Positions 12,780-25,246 are shown, counted from the stretch's first letter. The stretch: 64,000 bases of DNA from Sepiola atlantica (GCA_963556195.1 OY744525.1:84067576-84131575); one strand, 5' to 3'. Translations and numbers: made by a program. The notes: generated by a model not told the origin, from the sequence alone.

Positions 12780-13730
12780 CATTTGTGGGTCGTCAATATC
12801 TGTCAAAGTTAATATCAAACTTATTTACTTATTTGTTCATACGACTCGTTGGGAATTTTTTGTTGAACTATTTTCTCAATTCAAGGCTAAAAATATTACT
12901 TTATTTTTCCATGCCTCCTCACAATACAACCCGTAAAGAAAAACATTTCACTGAACAATTTTAATTCATACAACGTAAATATACAGATCAAATTCTGTTA
13001 AATATTCCCTCCGATAGTTCCCTTCCAAATTCTCTCCTAATTATTTTTCAGCATGACTGTTTAATTCATTTTATTCTATTATAAAATGCTCTACAATATT
13101 GCTGTTCTTATTCTTATTTGGCAAACTGTTCTAAAAATAAATTAACACAAATAAATTTTATTAATTAAAAATTAATTTGGTAACAGATCCGTGTTGTTAA
13201 ATTTGCCTTGATCGAGAACATATTTGAACTAACAGATCAACTATAGTTAGAAATGGCATTAATGATTTTGAAAATTTAAAGTAAATCACTTTTCATTCGT
13301 TTTACTAGTAACGAAAGAATCCTGATTTTCTCAATCTCTCCCTATAACTGGAATAGTTTACTCTTTTTATTAGTTGTTTTATTCCAATTTTAATATTACA
13401 TTCAGATTCCTATGTCCTGACACGAAAAACAAGTCTGGGTGAAATATTCTATTTGATGTCTTAATATACTTCTACAACAATGTTTTACTATTTTGAAATG
13501 ATATTTATAACTATCCATCTAATTATTCAAGTTTTCCACGATACAAAATATGCTTGTTAGCTTTAACTGTATCATGAAAACCAGTGGTACTTTTATATTT
13601 TTTATATTTCTAGATCTAATATGTAATATTTTACATTTCTCTATGTTAAGTTCTAATGTCAAATCCTATTCCCCAGATGAGAAATTATTTTAGATAATAC
13701 TAGTTCCGTTGTCATGTTGCCATTATAACC
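12775..13730. other. AT-rich spacer, no gene recognised
   Basis: Very AT-rich DNA without a recognisable gene or repeat. Confidence 0.5.
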
Positions 13731-13822
13731 GAACCTCTCGTAGCTTACGTGGTTAAAGGTTGCTTCTTGGCTATTAAAATCACCCATTCGTAGACACGGT
13801 TTCGAATCCTTTTGAGAGATTT
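13731..13822 (+). pseudogene. tRNA-like sequence (decayed tRNA or SINE head)
   Basis: CCTCTCGTAGCTTACGTGGT fits an acceptor 5' strand plus D arm, and GGTTTCGAATCC fits a T loop (B box). It is followed by TTTTGAGAG, whose GAGAG can pair with CTCTC at the start. The spacing is compatible with a tRNA carrying a slightly enlarged middle. No clean anticodon stem is visible, so a decayed tRNA gene or tRNA-derived SINE head is more likely than a working tRNA. Confidence 0.45.
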
Positions 13823-14057
13823 GTATTTTTACGTAATCTTTAATGATCCAGACAGAAATTTGAAAATATGTACGTCATATATAAATGTATACACCTCTCA
13901 CATAATACGAGATTTGTTTTAATATAAGGAGCAATGGTGCCAATGGTCTGAGCCTCTTCACTGAGATCACTGCAAATTATCCGGAAATAATTCGACGCGA
14001 ACTATTCCCTCTAGAAAGAATTTTGGAGTCACAGCTGGAATTCTTAGGAGAACAGCA

Positions 14058-14142
14058 GGAGTATTGATTCTAAATTGACCCCACGAGACCAGCTGTTTGA
14101 ATTTGTAAGAACACTTTAAATTGATCGATGGCAAACAGCCAG
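14058..14142 (+). repeat. Dispersed repeat family R2, copy 4
   Basis: TATTGATTCTAAATTGACCC, then ACGAGACCAGCTG, then TTAAATTGATCGATGGCAAA. This is the clearest copy of the family. Confidence 0.6.
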
Positions 14143-14329
14143 TTTGCAGTGTGTACATATTACAAGGACCATACACACGCAATTTATAAATACACCAGAT
14201 TTAGTAACCGTCTACACTGTGTTTCTCAAATTGTCAAGAACATTAATGGAATAAGTTTGTTCATGTTTTTTTTAGTTACCACGCTTTCTTCATATGCCGT
14301 GGGTCGAACCAGGAAACGACGTTGAATCT

Positions 14330-15720
14330 TTACAGGGGCCATGGAGTACGCTGGTCGTATTCCATTGTCCAGACATTATTTAATTTAATTTGAAAAATCA
14401 AATACTATCACTTCCCAAAAGTAAACTCAAAGGCACAAGATAATTTGCATACGTAAATCAAAATCATGATTATCCTAACGATGTGAGGTAAGAGTGCATT
14501 TTTAAGACTTATAAATCTATTTAAGTTGTTCCTTGATTATGGGCTTCCGTATTATGTTGATCTCAGTATACCTAGTCTATTAAATAGATTCATATGTTTT
14601 AGCATTCGAGCTCTTTTTTTAAGCTTCCCCAGTATTTAGTGATGTTCACTATCTAGTATCTCCATTTCGGCTCGCAGGAAGGCGATGGTCACCACTTTCT
14701 CTTCCATACATGACAATCTATACCCGACTTTTCATACAAATTAAAATAACTATTATTAAAGCGATGTTATGAAAATCGCTCAACAATAAAGAGAAGGTTT
14801 GGAATATATCAAGATAAGTGAAGCTTGTCTTCATTATTGAGTTTTATTTACATTCACTCACATTTTCGTTTTTCACAATACCAAGCGTAACCGTTAAGTA
14901 AAGCGGGAACGATATCACTTACTTTGATTGGTCCTCAAGTCAGGGTTATGTGTTCAGATTGAAAATATAGCAGTGACACGACGGGAAGCATATTACCTCT
15001 AATTTGTTTGCTATAAATATACCTCAGTGATTAGTGATTTATAATTTGCATGGGTTTTAGTAATGAACTTTGATGCTATAATCGGGAAAAGCGTTCAGAC
15101 ATATGTACAATTAATTCTACTATGAATAGAACTAGATAAACAGAAGTCACATCGAGCGAATACATAAAAGCTTTGTATTTTATTAACTTTAACAGCGTTA
15201 ACATATTTGGTACACTATTTGTTTAAAGCATTGAATGATTTGTATAAAACTGAGTAGGTCGAAATGTCGAATATTTTTCTCCTGTGTCTGAAGATACGAA
15301 CAGTTGAACATAACAAAAAATGCGTAGAACGTTTGTAATGAAAACATCCCTAAACATATGAATTATATTGTTTAAGCTCCATCTTACCAGATTTTCTCTA
15401 TTTCGGTCTATTAAAGTATTGGAGGCCTGCCCTCTTTTACTTTGTTATTTTAAACCTTAACCTACACATATTTTGGAGTTTGTTTCAATTGTCTGAACCC
15501 ATCGTAGGATGAATAGTAGTATAAACATTGAACCATTAATTTTCGCATACAAAATCACAAAAATGAGTCCGCCAGTCTCTGGGGACATACCCATGCTCGA
15601 TAACTGACATTTCAGCCCAGCATTCATTAATTATCAACAATTTCTCATATAATATATATAGTCAATGGTATTCAATCTCACCTCCTAACTTAATGTATCT
15701 TTCTCTTTCTCAACCTAAAA
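14330..15720. other. AT-rich spacer, no gene recognised
   Basis: No gene recognised; scattered simple sequence only. Confidence 0.5.
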
Positions 15721-15724
15721 CTAA

Positions 15725-15905
15725 TTTTGTAGTCAGTGTTCAACAGTATGAGCTTTTGAGTTACAAAAAAATAAAGATGCAGAGACCATTAAAACGCTGG
15801 TTTATATACAGGTTTGAATGTTCCATTATGCTCAGATAAGCTTGTCTATTTTCTGAGTTATGATTGGTAGCTAGTTCATGAATGGGCATTTTAATATCTA
15901 TCTAT
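15725..15905 (+). repeat. Repeat family R3, copy 2
   Basis: Carries the GTAGTCAGTGTTCAACAGTA start, the AACGCTGGTTTATAT block, ATTATGCTCAGATAAGCTTG and TGATTGGTAGCTAGTT. The TATA part is replaced by TATC and (TA)n simple sequence at about 15897-15927. Confidence 0.55.
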
Positions 15906-16144
15906 CTATATATATATATATATATATAGTAACATAGTTAACCTTAAACAAGGAAAGCTGCCACTGTAGACGTAAGGAGTTACTATAAATTGGGGTACAA
16001 GTTTGGGGGTAATCCTAAATTGGAAGCTGTGCAGCGAGATGCTTGTCCACATTAGTTTAACATTTCTGCATGTCGGAACAGTCAGTAAACAGGGAGTGAG
16101 TTCCGAAGGCCAGCATCACGAATAAAATAAGTTATTGGAGTAGA

Positions 16145-16795
16145 AGGCTCTCCGGCATCTAAGGACCTCTACAGTGAATGGATGGGGATTTAACTGATTG
16201 TCGAGTTGGTCGAGTGTAGTTATGTCGTGGGGACGCAAGAGCAGCAAGTTCATGGGAGCACATTCCATTCAAGTACTTGTAAAACAAGCACAATAATGCA
16301 ACATTGCGGCGATGGGACGGGAGGTAGACACTAGTGGATGGTGAACCAGCCCAGATGTGACAGCAATACTCCATGCATAGGCAGATGGTGGCTTTGTAGT
16401 GACATAGGATACTGTCAGGTGTGATAATTTTCTAGAACAGCAGATAGAGCTCACCTTCTTTGCAGCAGCCTTGGCAATGTCTTCTATGCATTCGTTTCAA
16501 TTCATGCTATTGTGACTGTTAGGCCAAGGACGGTGAATGTTTGACTCTCAGGTAGGGTGTTGTTTGCTATGGCCATCGGTGGTTGAAGAGATGTCTTGTA
16601 GTTTTTGAAGAAAAAGGGGTTTGTATTAGCAGTATTAACTGTTACCATCCATTTATGACCCCATTCTGCTACAGACGGGAGGTCACTTTCTTAGGATTCA
16701 GCCATTGCCTCGTATATGTGCGCATCTGTTTTACCCATATGCCGAAAGTAGAGCGTGATGTCGTCAGCAAATATACCCATCTCAGATGGCAGTAT
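16145..16795 (-). pseudogene. Decayed non-LTR retrotransposon RT (CR1/Jockey-like) fragment
   Basis: On the minus strand, GTATATTTGCTGACGACATC encodes a G-I-F-A-D-D reverse-transcriptase catalytic motif (FADD at 16760-16771). Downstream in pieces of different frame are an EWGHKW-like segment, a P-E-S-x-T-F-x-V-L-G segment, and then MEYCCHIWAGSPS with HRRNVALLCLFYKY (16159-16374). This order is typical of the RT 3' half and C-terminal region of CR1/Jockey-group LINEs. Several stops and frameshifts and a missing piece between WAGSPS and HRRN show that it is dead. It has no relation to the LINE at 48-55 kb. Confidence 0.75.
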
Positions 16796-16988
16796 TCCCA
16801 CATAAATATATGCTGATTTGCTGAAATGAAGCCGTTAGATCATCTTGCATATGTAGAGGACTTGCTAGGCTGTTCTTCCCTGAACCTCGAATTTCACAGG
16901 TAATCATTCCTGACATACGACTGTGAAATCTGTCACAGCCAGAACGAATTTTCTTGTTGTGACTAGTTTATTCATTTTGAGGCCAATG

Positions 16989-17357
16989 TTAAACTAGACA
17001 TATAGTGGGCACACTATTAGGGATGATCTTCAGATTTGCTTTATAGTCATCAGTAATGTGCTTGGCCTGTCGGGATCCGGATTTGATGAGAATGGGATAA
17101 CACCTGCGTCTATTTTTATTATTTGATTTTCGCTTGTGGTGTATATGCACCCCTGTTATAATATCAGCGATAAGAGAGTGTATGGGCGCCTCGTTAATCT
17201 CAAGACAATGTTTCTTTGCTCGGCACACTCTCAGAATGTGGTTAGGCTTCCCAGAAATGCAGCATGTTTGACAACCTGCTCGACATTTTAAAGGAGTCAG
17301 ATTTAGCAGCGTTATCATAGCAGTTAGAAGTGCAGGTATGAATATTACATAATCCAT
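16989..17357 (-). pseudogene. LTR-retrotransposon gag/pol-like fragment with damaged zinc knuckle
   Basis: A 122-residue frame holds a cysteine-rich stretch containing G-K-P-N-H followed by R-V-C-R-A-K-K (about 17210-17290). This looks like a CCHC zinc knuckle of Gypsy-type Gag followed by the start of the linker to protease. The first half of the knuckle appears altered, and the frame ends without a protease motif. Upstream on the same strand (to about 17470) a further open piece reads as degraded Gag-like sequence. A short unrelated cysteine-rich frame cannot be excluded. Confidence 0.45.
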
Positions 17358-17487
17358 GATTTATATGTTCTCTTTTGTTAACGTTTCACCTGCACATGTA
17401 AGCTTATAGGTTTTAGCTGAGCTAGCGGATATCCCTGCCTTGATAAGATAATGTTCAAACTCTTTAGGAGCCATACATTTAGTTCGG

Positions 17488-17720
17488 GGCAGCATATAAA
17501 ATTTGGTAGTCAGTGCTGAACTGTAGGACCAGTTGAGTTACACACGAATATACTGTTAAGAACACTAAAGCGCCGGGTTAGGTTAACGCTAGAATGTTCA
17601 ATAATGCTCAGATGACAAAGTTCATTCTCTGACTTCTGATTGGTTGCTAGTTAAGGAATCGACATTTTAGTGTATAACTATTGTTTCATTCAAACTAAAG
17701 CTTTTCGTTTAACTGAAAGC
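17488..17720 (+). repeat. Repeat family R3, copy 3
   Basis: Begins AATTTGGTAGTCAGTGCTGA as at 61933. It carries AATGCTCAGATGACAAAGTT, TTCTGATTGGTTGCTAGTTA and GTGTATAACTATTGTTTCAT. The right end seen at 10.7 and 62.1 kb is missing. Confidence 0.6.
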
Positions 17721-17875
17721 CCCGTGTAGTATTTATGTCGTTTAGTGTCATGTTGATTATACAGCCACCATGTAAAATATGCATAGTATCAGAATATCCA
17801 GGTTTCTGTTTTCCGAATCAAAATCACCGCAACATATAAAAAATTAAATCGATCCTAATCATTCAATTTGAAGTA

Positions 17876-18911
17876 TGAAGTGTCCTAAAAAGTTTTGGCA
17901 ATTTTTATTAATCTTACTTCTTTTATATTTAATCTTTGTTAAAACTTTTTGTCATGGCAGTTCTTTATTCTCTTGGCTTTTCCTCAATTTTCAGTCAAAT
18001 AGAAATGATCATTGTTGTCTTTGCTTAGGGCCGTAAACCTAACTCACAGAAGAGTAAGTATTCGTGTTTGTTGTATGAAGTTAAACTGTATTAATGCATT
18101 CAGTGTTTCTCAGAAGATTCGTATAGAATTTTATGATGATTGATTAAAGAAAAAAACTTCTGAATTTCCATTTTCAAAATTCCGTTCTACAGATTAGAGT
18201 CTTGAAAATTCATCACGATCTAGAAGATAGATTTTGCATAATGATGATGAATTAAAGGATTCCATCGATCGAATTCAAGTTTAAAATGTCAAGAACTCAC
18301 TAGGAAAAAAGATATATATTGAGTTATGTAATGGGTAACTCATAAGTTGACATTGAACAAGAAACTACAGAGAGTTAGCTAAAAAACATTATTGCTTATT
18401 CGCAGATAATCCCGTACCGATAATTTCAAAATTTGAATTATTCCCAATGAATTTTTTACTCTGTGTTTCAGGGACCTGTCAAGGAATAATTGTTTTTGAA
18501 TTCTTAAATATTGTGCTCATTGTCAACTGGAACATGTTCAGAAACAAAACAAAAAAACAACCGGCACTGCTAAGAAGAAAGAAAGTTGTATTCCTAAAGA
18601 ACACGTCACGCATTTATGTGACAATAATAGCTCTGGAGAAGTATTCAAACTAACTTAAGAGATAATGTATCATCCACCATATTCACCAGATCTCTCATGA
18701 ACATATTTTAATTTTTTACTTCGATAATAATCTAAGAGACAGGATGTTAAAGAATGTAACTGACTTAAAAGCAGATATAAATAAAGATTTCTTTTAAAAT
18801 GGAATTACTAAGTTATGTTTAATAAGAGAACGTAATAGTATATGAGTCAACTTTATTTGATGAATAAATATATATTAAAATTTAAAAAAACAAAACTTTT
18901 GGGAAAAGTGA
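17876..18911 (+). mobile_element. Decayed mariner-type DNA transposon
   Basis: The left end, GTGTCCTAAAAAGTTTTGGC, and the reverse complement of the right end, ACTTTTCCCAAAAGTTTTGT, form imperfect terminal inverted repeats of mariner type. Each end abuts a TA (17874-17875 and 18912-18913), the expected mariner target. The length of about 1.04 kb is shorter than the usual 1.3 kb, so internal sequence is missing. The remains of a transposase lie between the ends. Confidence 0.75.
18085..18830 (+). pseudogene. Mariner transposase pseudogene
   Basis: In shifting frames one can read an N-D-D-E-L-K-like segment (about 18240), then G-I-I-V-F-E-F-L, K-Q-P-A-L-L-R-R-K and a YHPPYSPDLS motif (about 18668-18697). 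An F-D-N-N-L-R segment and a DFF-x-N-G-I-T-K-L segment end it. These are ordered hallmarks of the catalytic half of mariner transposase. The D of the D-N-A-R-P-H motif is lost, and stops and frameshifts occur throughout, so it is non-functional. The YSPDLS block is the strongest identifier. Confidence 0.8.
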
Positions 18912-19059
18912 TATTTTAATGTTTAACTTATTGTACATATTACACGTTAAAAGTGTCTCTTATTATAATGCACATGCATTCAGGTAGGTATACAAGCTAC
19001 GTTTAGCATATGTATTATGTGACATTGAATGTTGACTTTACATACAGACCTACAAGCAT

Positions 19060-19470
19060 TGAATATTTCAACTCATTTGCGATTGACACATTTTCGGTCA
19101 TTGGTGTGGCCGACCAGCATTCATTCCTGTCGATTATTTGTAATATTCAAACCTATAACACGGTTTTATTATATTCTCTCTCCTTCTCTACCTCTCTCAC
19201 ACGCACTCTCTCTCTCTCCCTCTCTCTATCATCATTTGTGGTTGACAATGCTGAAGATATCGGGCTTCGTCTTTCACAATAAAATCCTCGAGTGTAGGTG
19301 ATTAATCTTATCTCTGGGGACGAGACGACGTTGAAGAGAGCCGTTTATTAATAAGCGCCGAAAAAGAACTGTAAAACGAGTTTTCACAAACATTTATAGT
19401 AACACACAAGGTCGAACACTGTGTGAATATTTGCTCACTTTGATCGGTGGTCAGTAGATGATTCATATTA
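19060..19470. repeat. Dispersed repeat family R4, copy 1
   Basis: Matches 59180-59560 in the same orientation. Common blocks are GCATTGAAT, TTCATTCCTGTCGAT, a CT-rich tract, ATCATTTGT, TTCGTCTTTCACAATAAAAT, TAGGTGATTAATCT, GACGAGACGACGTTGAAGAG and CGTTTATTAATAAGCGC. The two open frames over the CT tract are not conserved with the other copy. Family unidentified. Confidence 0.65.
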
Positions 19471-19574
19471 ATAATTAAATTAATATATTTTAATTGTATT
19501 TCAAATACTAGCAAATATATGCTGGGTGCAGTCACATATTTTTGTTTGGCTAAGAGGATGTCATGATGAACGAA

Positions 19575-19935
19575 CTACATACACTGACCGTCAAAGAAGG
19601 GGTAATGCCTGGTAGGATCGTACCATTACAATAGAAGACCTACTACAATACCCCCTTCAAAATAGAGCAGGAATAACCTGGGAGGATCTTCCCTATAAAA
19701 TAATAAGGAACAACAGAAAAGATACTACAATACACCCCCAAGAAAGGAAGGTAGTACCTGGGAAGATAGTCTCATGACAACAGAACATGAACTACATTAA
19801 CCCTACTTCAAAGGAGGAATAATATCGGGAGGATTAGCTCTAAAAAAAGCAAGGAGGTAATTCCTGGGTGGACAGTCTAATGACAACAGAACCGATACTA
19901 CAGTAGCAATCCCATTAAAAGATAATGGAAGAATA
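19575..19935 (-). repeat. 75-bp U2-core repeat, minus strand, ~5 degenerate units
   Basis: Units read AATGCCTGG(G)AGGAT, then CATGACAACAGAA, then GATACTACAATACAC. They are the reverse complement of the units at 56.7-57.7 kb, including the U2-derived GTAGTATC core. They are more degenerate here than in the plus-strand array. Confidence 0.7.
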
Positions 19936-19995
19936 GATTAAATTAGTTTTTCTAATTCATTTAAAAATGCTTAGTTATACAACTATTTTATTATA

Positions 19996-20040
19996 GTTCT
20001 TTAGTCTGTTGGCTAAGATCAAAGTGTAGTATATATTCTA
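19996..20040 (+). repeat. U2 snRNA 5'-end-like fragment
   Basis: GTTGGCTAAGATCAAAGTGT followed by AGTATATATTCT matches about 40 nt of a U2 5' end. It is followed by sequence unrelated to U2 or to the SINE body, so it is a third kind of U2 head fusion. It directly follows the minus-strand 75-bp repeat cluster. Confidence 0.7.
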
Positions 20041-20082
20041 AGCATCGCAGCGACACCAGACGTTAATTAAAAAAAAAACAAT

Positions 20083-20280
20083 AATAATAATACGGCGTCG
20101 TAGAGGAAGGGGAAGAGTGCAAGAAGGGAAGGGTGCAGACACAAAATAATAATGCGGCGTCGTAGAGGAAGAAGAAGAGGGAGAGAGTAGGAAGAGGGCA
20201 CACCCTCAGTAGCTAGCCAAAGAGAGATAGAGACAACCGCTCAGTAGCAAGCTAGCCACGCTCTTCCTCCTTTTGTCATC
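20083..20280 (+). repeat. Short tandem duplication with GGCGTCGTAGAGGAAG
   Basis: AATAATAATACGGCGTCGTA and GAGGAAG recur about 70 bp apart (20083 and 20145), set in purine-rich sequence. CTCAGTAGC and AGCTAGCCA also recur nearby. No gene. Confidence 0.5.
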
Positions 20281-21100
20281 CTTATGGTAAGATTTCTCGC
20301 AAGCGATTTCAAGAATAGTTTTTCTTATGTTATCAATTTTTTTTATCAAATTATTTTACTAAATAACTATTAATATTCACGAAACTATTGCACATGTGTA
20401 GATAAGATAGTACAATAAACTTAGAAATAAATAACATCAACTATTAATTAAATGTAAAGTGATTAAATCATAGATATGCAAATAAGACTATCTAATTACT
20501 GTACTTTGCTCGTTTGTCTCCCCTATATATGAAGTATTTCCAATTTCTATGTTGTATTATTGATTTAAATAACAGTAACCCTATTTTGATTGTAATATAC
20601 GAATGATAAGTGTAAACAACTTTTGCATTCATTCAGTTAGATTACTCTACTGACAATTTAAACAGCCTAAGTACACACACGATCTCAAAATGTTTTGTGA
20701 ACATAGACTTAAAAAATAATCTATTAACTAATTTATGTTTTTGCTAATAAATATATTTTTGAAAAAGTTGTCAGATGAGATTAAGAACAAGATCATTTTG
20801 AGATTAGATGAATTCAGAAATAATGTTTTTATATGTCATCCGTAGAATAATGAAATAATCAACAGAATAGCACAATTGCAGAAAATACCAGTATTTCATG
20901 AGAGAAAGAGATTAATATACAAATACAAAAAAAAGAAAGATCAGCGAGGAACAATAATTGGTAAGCTAATTATTAACAAATACAAGCTCGGTGTAGTATT
21001 ACTGCAGAATACTCAATCGTCTTGACCAGGTGTTTATGTGACTTAGAAATCCGAATTACACAATAAATCAACCGATAATTAATAGCACCTCCATTTATAT
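20281..21100. other. AT-rich spacer, no gene recognised
   Basis: No gene or repeat recognised. Confidence 0.5.
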
Positions 21101-21102
21101 AA

Positions 21103-21390
21103 AACTAGCGGGGCTACCCGGCGTTGCTCGGGGTCATAAAAACATATAATTGAAGAAAAATCGTGTGTGTAACATCTTTATATACAAACTTCTATTTCTC
21201 CCCCCCCTCCTTTCTCTATAGCCGTCTCTTTATCTTTCTACCTTTCTCTTCCCTGGTCACCCCATTTCAGCGCTACTTTCTAATTTTGCCTTTTGCGAAA
21301 GCTGTTTCTTCCCCACCATTTCTCCTACGTTGGCCAGGGCAATAGTATATCATATTTCTATAAAAAGTAACACCTCTATCTGCGCCTTCT
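21103..21390 (+). repeat. Element end shared with 30275-30550
   Basis: Both copies begin ACTAGCGGGGCTACCCGGCG just after a TTTATATAA motif and continue with highly similar sequence (CATATAATTGAAG, ACATCTTTATAT, TATAGCCGTCTCTTTATC, TTTGCGAAAGCTG). Both then enter the 35-bp minisatellite. The sharp start suggests the terminus of a repeated element. Class unknown. Confidence 0.7.
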
Positions 21391-22125
21391 ATATAAGAAC
21401 TTATCTCCGCCCCGGTGTTCATACTATATACGTATCTATCATCACCCCGGTGCGCATACTATATACGTACCTATCGCCGCCCCAGTGCACATACTATATA
21501 TGTACCTATCGCCGCCCCAGTGCAGATACTATTTAAGTACCTATCGCCGCCTCGGTGCGAATGCTAAATAGTACCTATCGCCGTCCCGGTGTGCATGCTA
21601 CATAAGTACCTATCGCTGCCCTAGTGCGAATAATTAATATGTACATATTGCCGCTTTGGTGCGAATGCTAAATACGTACCTATCGCCGCTTTGGTGCGAA
21701 TGCTAAATACGTACCTATCGCCGGCCCGGTGCGAATGCTAAATACGTACCTATAGCCGCCCCGGTGCGAATGCGAAATACATACCTTTCGCCGTTCCGGT
21801 GCATGTGCTATATACGTACCTATCGCCGCCCCGGTGCACGTGCTATATACGTCCATATCGCCGCCCCGGTGCGCGTGCTATATATGTACTGACTGCCGCC
21901 GCAGAGCGCATGCTATGTACGTACTTATTGCTGCCCATGTGTACATGTTATATACGTAGCTATCGCCACCCCTAAATTCTGAATACGTACCTATAGCCGC
22001 CCCGGTGTGGAAGCTAAATAGGTACTAATTGCTGCCCCGTACCTATAGTCTCCTCGGTGCGAATGCTAAATAGGTACCTATCGCCGCCCCGGTGCGAATG
22101 GTAAATACGTTTATATCGCCGCTAA
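21390..22125 (+). repeat. 35-bp minisatellite, ~20 units
   Basis: The unit is GTACCTATCGCCGCCCCGGT followed by GCGAATGCTAAATAC, with variants such as GCACATACTATATAC. The first units differ most. The same minisatellite occurs at 30550-30835. Confidence 0.9.
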
Positions 22126-22810
22126 AAATTTCCACGACCATCAATCTCTCCAGGCCCCCCAACTTTTTTTTACTCTCGCCCAACCCTGAGTAATATTTTT
22201 AGTTCCAAAAATAAAAAAATAAAAAAATTTGGCCCGACCCCTAAAAAGTTTGTCCTGACCTCTAAACATTTCCCCGAGCCCCCAATCTCTTCAGAACGCC
22301 CCCAACTTTTTTATTATTCTCTCCCAATCCTAAGAAATATTGTTAGTTAAAAAAATAAAAAAACAAAAAAAATTTGGCTCGACCTATAAAAAGTTTGTCC
22401 TGACCCCTAAAAATTTCCCCGACCCCCCCAATCTCTCCAGCCCCCCCCCTCCACAGTTTTTTTACTCTCGCCCACCCTGAGTAATATTTTTGTTCAAAAA
22501 ATAAAAAAATTTGGCCCGACCACTTAAAAGTTTGTCCTGACCCCTGAAAATTTCTCCGACCCCCCCCAATCTCTCCAGCCCCCATCAATTTCTTTTACTC
22601 TCCCAAACATGAGAAATATTTTGAGTTCAAAGAAAAAAAAAAATTTGGCCTGACCCCTAAAATTTTCCCCGACCCCCTAATCTCTCCAGCCCTCCCACCA
22701 ACTTTTTTTTTCAGTGTCCCACAACCCTGAGAAATATTTTAAGTTAAAAAAAAATAAAATAAAAAATTTGGCCTGACCCCTAAAAAATTTGTCCTGACCC
22801 CTAAAATTTA
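22126..22810 (+). repeat. ~140-bp tandem repeat, 5 units, C-rich and A-rich
   Basis: The anchor AATCTCTCCAG (one copy TTCAG) recurs at about 22143, 22284, 22430, 22568 and 22679. Each unit also contains TTTACTCTCGCCCAACCCTG, an A-rich block and TTGGCCCGACCCCTAAAAAG. Unit length varies from 111 to 146 bp because of homopolymer and deletion differences. Confidence 0.85.
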
Positions 22811-25245
22811 ATTGTGTTTTTAAACGTGAGTTAACGCACTTCCTTAGCTATCCTCTAACAAATAAATTTCATTAAAAAACATTAATTGGTTTATGAACTT
22901 GAGGTATTTCGTAATTAAATTACAATATGACTCAGCAATTTCAAATTACTATAAAATATAATGAAAAATAAATGAAAAGCCCCCCCCCCCGATGAAATAT
23001 TCCTCATGGACCCCTAAGGGCTGGGTTAATAGATTCGAGAATACTCTCATCATCTTACTCTGTGAATTTTACATAAGAATACACTTTTATATGTTATGTA
23101 TATATTCTCTAAACTTGTTTTAAACACCTTAATTGTGTGTTTTAAACGTGAGTTAACGCACTTCCTTCGCTACCCTCTAAAAAATAAATTTCATTAAAAA
23201 ACATTAATTGGTTTATGAACTTGAGGTATTACGTAATTAAATTACAATATGACTCAGCAATTTCAAATTACTATAAAATATAATGAAAAATAAATGAAAA
23301 GCCCCCCCCACCCGATGAAATATTCCCCATGGACCCCTAAGGGCTGGGTTAATAGATTCGAGAATACTCTCATCATCTTACTCTGTGAATTTTACATAAG
23401 AATACACTTTTATATGGTATGTATATATTCTCTAACCTTGTTTTAAACACCTTAATTTTGTTTTTAAACGTGAGTTAACGCACTTCCTTAGCTACCCTCT
23501 AAAAAATAAATTTCATTAAAAAACATTAATTGGTTTATGAACTTGAGGTATTACGTAATTAAATTACAATATGACTCAGCAATTTCAAATTACTATAAAA
23601 TATAATGAAAAATAAATGAAAAGCCCCCCCCCCCCCCGATGAAATATTCCCCATGGACCCCTAAGGGCTGGGTTAATAGATTCGAGAATACTCTCATCAT
23701 CTTACTCTGTGAATTTTACATAAGAATACACTTTTATATGGTATGTATATATTCTCTAACCTTGTTTTAAACACCTTAATTGTGTGTTTTAAACGTGAGT
23801 TAACGCACTTCCTTAGCTACCCTCTAAAAAATAAATTTAATTAAAAAACATTAATTGGTTTATGAACTTGAGGTATTACGTAATTAAATTACAATATGAC
23901 TCAGCAATTTCAAATTACTATAAAATATAATGAAAAATAAATGAAAAGCCCCCCCCCCCGATGAAATATTCCCCATGGACCCCTAAGGGCTGGGTTAATA
24001 GATTCGAGAATACTCTCATCATCTTACTCTGTGAATTTTACATAAGAATACACTTTTATATGTTATGTATATATTCTCTAACCTTGTTTTAAACACCTTA
24101 ATTGTGTGTTTTAAACGTGAGTTAACGCACTTCCTTAGCTACCCTCTAAAAAATAAATTTCATTAAAAAACATTAATTGGTTTATGAACTTGAGGTATTA
24201 CGTAATTAAATTACAATATGACTCAGCAATTTCAAATTACTATAAAATATAATGAAAAATAAATGAAAAGCCCCCCCCCCCGATGAAATATTCCCCATGG
24301 ACCCCTAAGGGCTGGGTTAATAGATTCGAGAATACTCTCATCATCTTACTCTGTGAATTTTACATAAGAATACACTTTTATATGGTATGTATATATTCTC
24401 TAACCTTGTTTTAAACACCTTAATTTTGTTTTTAAACGTGAGTTAACGCACTTCCTTAGCTACCCTCTAAAAAATAAATTTCATTAAAAAACATTAATTG
24501 GTTTATGAACTTGAGGTATTACGTAATTAAATTACAATATGACTCAGCAATTTCAAATTACTATAAAATATAATGAAAAATAAATGAAAAGCCCCCCCCC
24601 CCCGATGAAATATTCCCCATGGACCCCTAAGGGCTGGGTTAATAGATTCGAGAATACTCTCATCATCTTACTCTGTGAATTTTACATAAGAATACACTTT
24701 TATATGTTATGTATATATTCTCTAACCTTGTTTTAAACACCTTAATTGTGTGTTTTAAACGTGAGTTAACGCACTTCCTTAGCTACCATCTAAAAAATAA
24801 ATTTCATTAAAAAACATTAATTGGTTTATGAACTTGAGGTATTACGTAATTAAATTACAATATGACTCAGCAATTTCAAATTACTATAAAATATAATGAA
24901 AAATAAATGAAAAGCCCCCCCCCCCGATGAAATATTCCCCATGGACCCCTAAGGGCTGGGTTAATAGATTCGAGAATACTCTCATCATCTTACTCTGTGA
25001 ATTTTACATAAGAATACACTTTTATATGTTATGTATATATTCTCTAACCTTGTTTTAAACACCTTAATTGTGTGTTTTAAACGTGAGTTAACGCACTTCC
25101 TTAGCTACCCTCTAAAAAATAAATTTCATTAAAAAACATTAATTGGTTTATGAACTTGAGGTATTACGTAATTAAATATGACTCAGCAATTTCAAATTAC
25201 TATAAAATATCATCAAAAATAAATGAAAAGCCCCCCCCCCCGATG
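22811..25245 (+). repeat. 322-bp tandem repeat, ~7.5 units, with internal poly-C run
   Basis: GATGAAATATTCC (the last unit is truncated after GATGAAATAT) starts at 22991, 23314, 23638, 23960, 24282, 24604, 24926 and 25242, giving a period of 322-324 bp (last 316). Each unit holds a poly-C run that varies from about 9 to 14 C between AATGAAAAG and GATGAAAT. Two unit types mix: ATTGTGTG with ATTTTG before TTTTAAACG, and TATATGTTATG with TATATGGTATG. Neighbouring units are otherwise almost identical, which implies recent homogenisation. Confidence 0.95.
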
Positions 25246-25246
25246 A

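Noticed and set aside
12548..12964. Proteins with YIYIYI runs
   Set aside because: Translation of a (TA)n microsatellite; the same artefact occurs at 6.1 and 61.6-61.8 kb.
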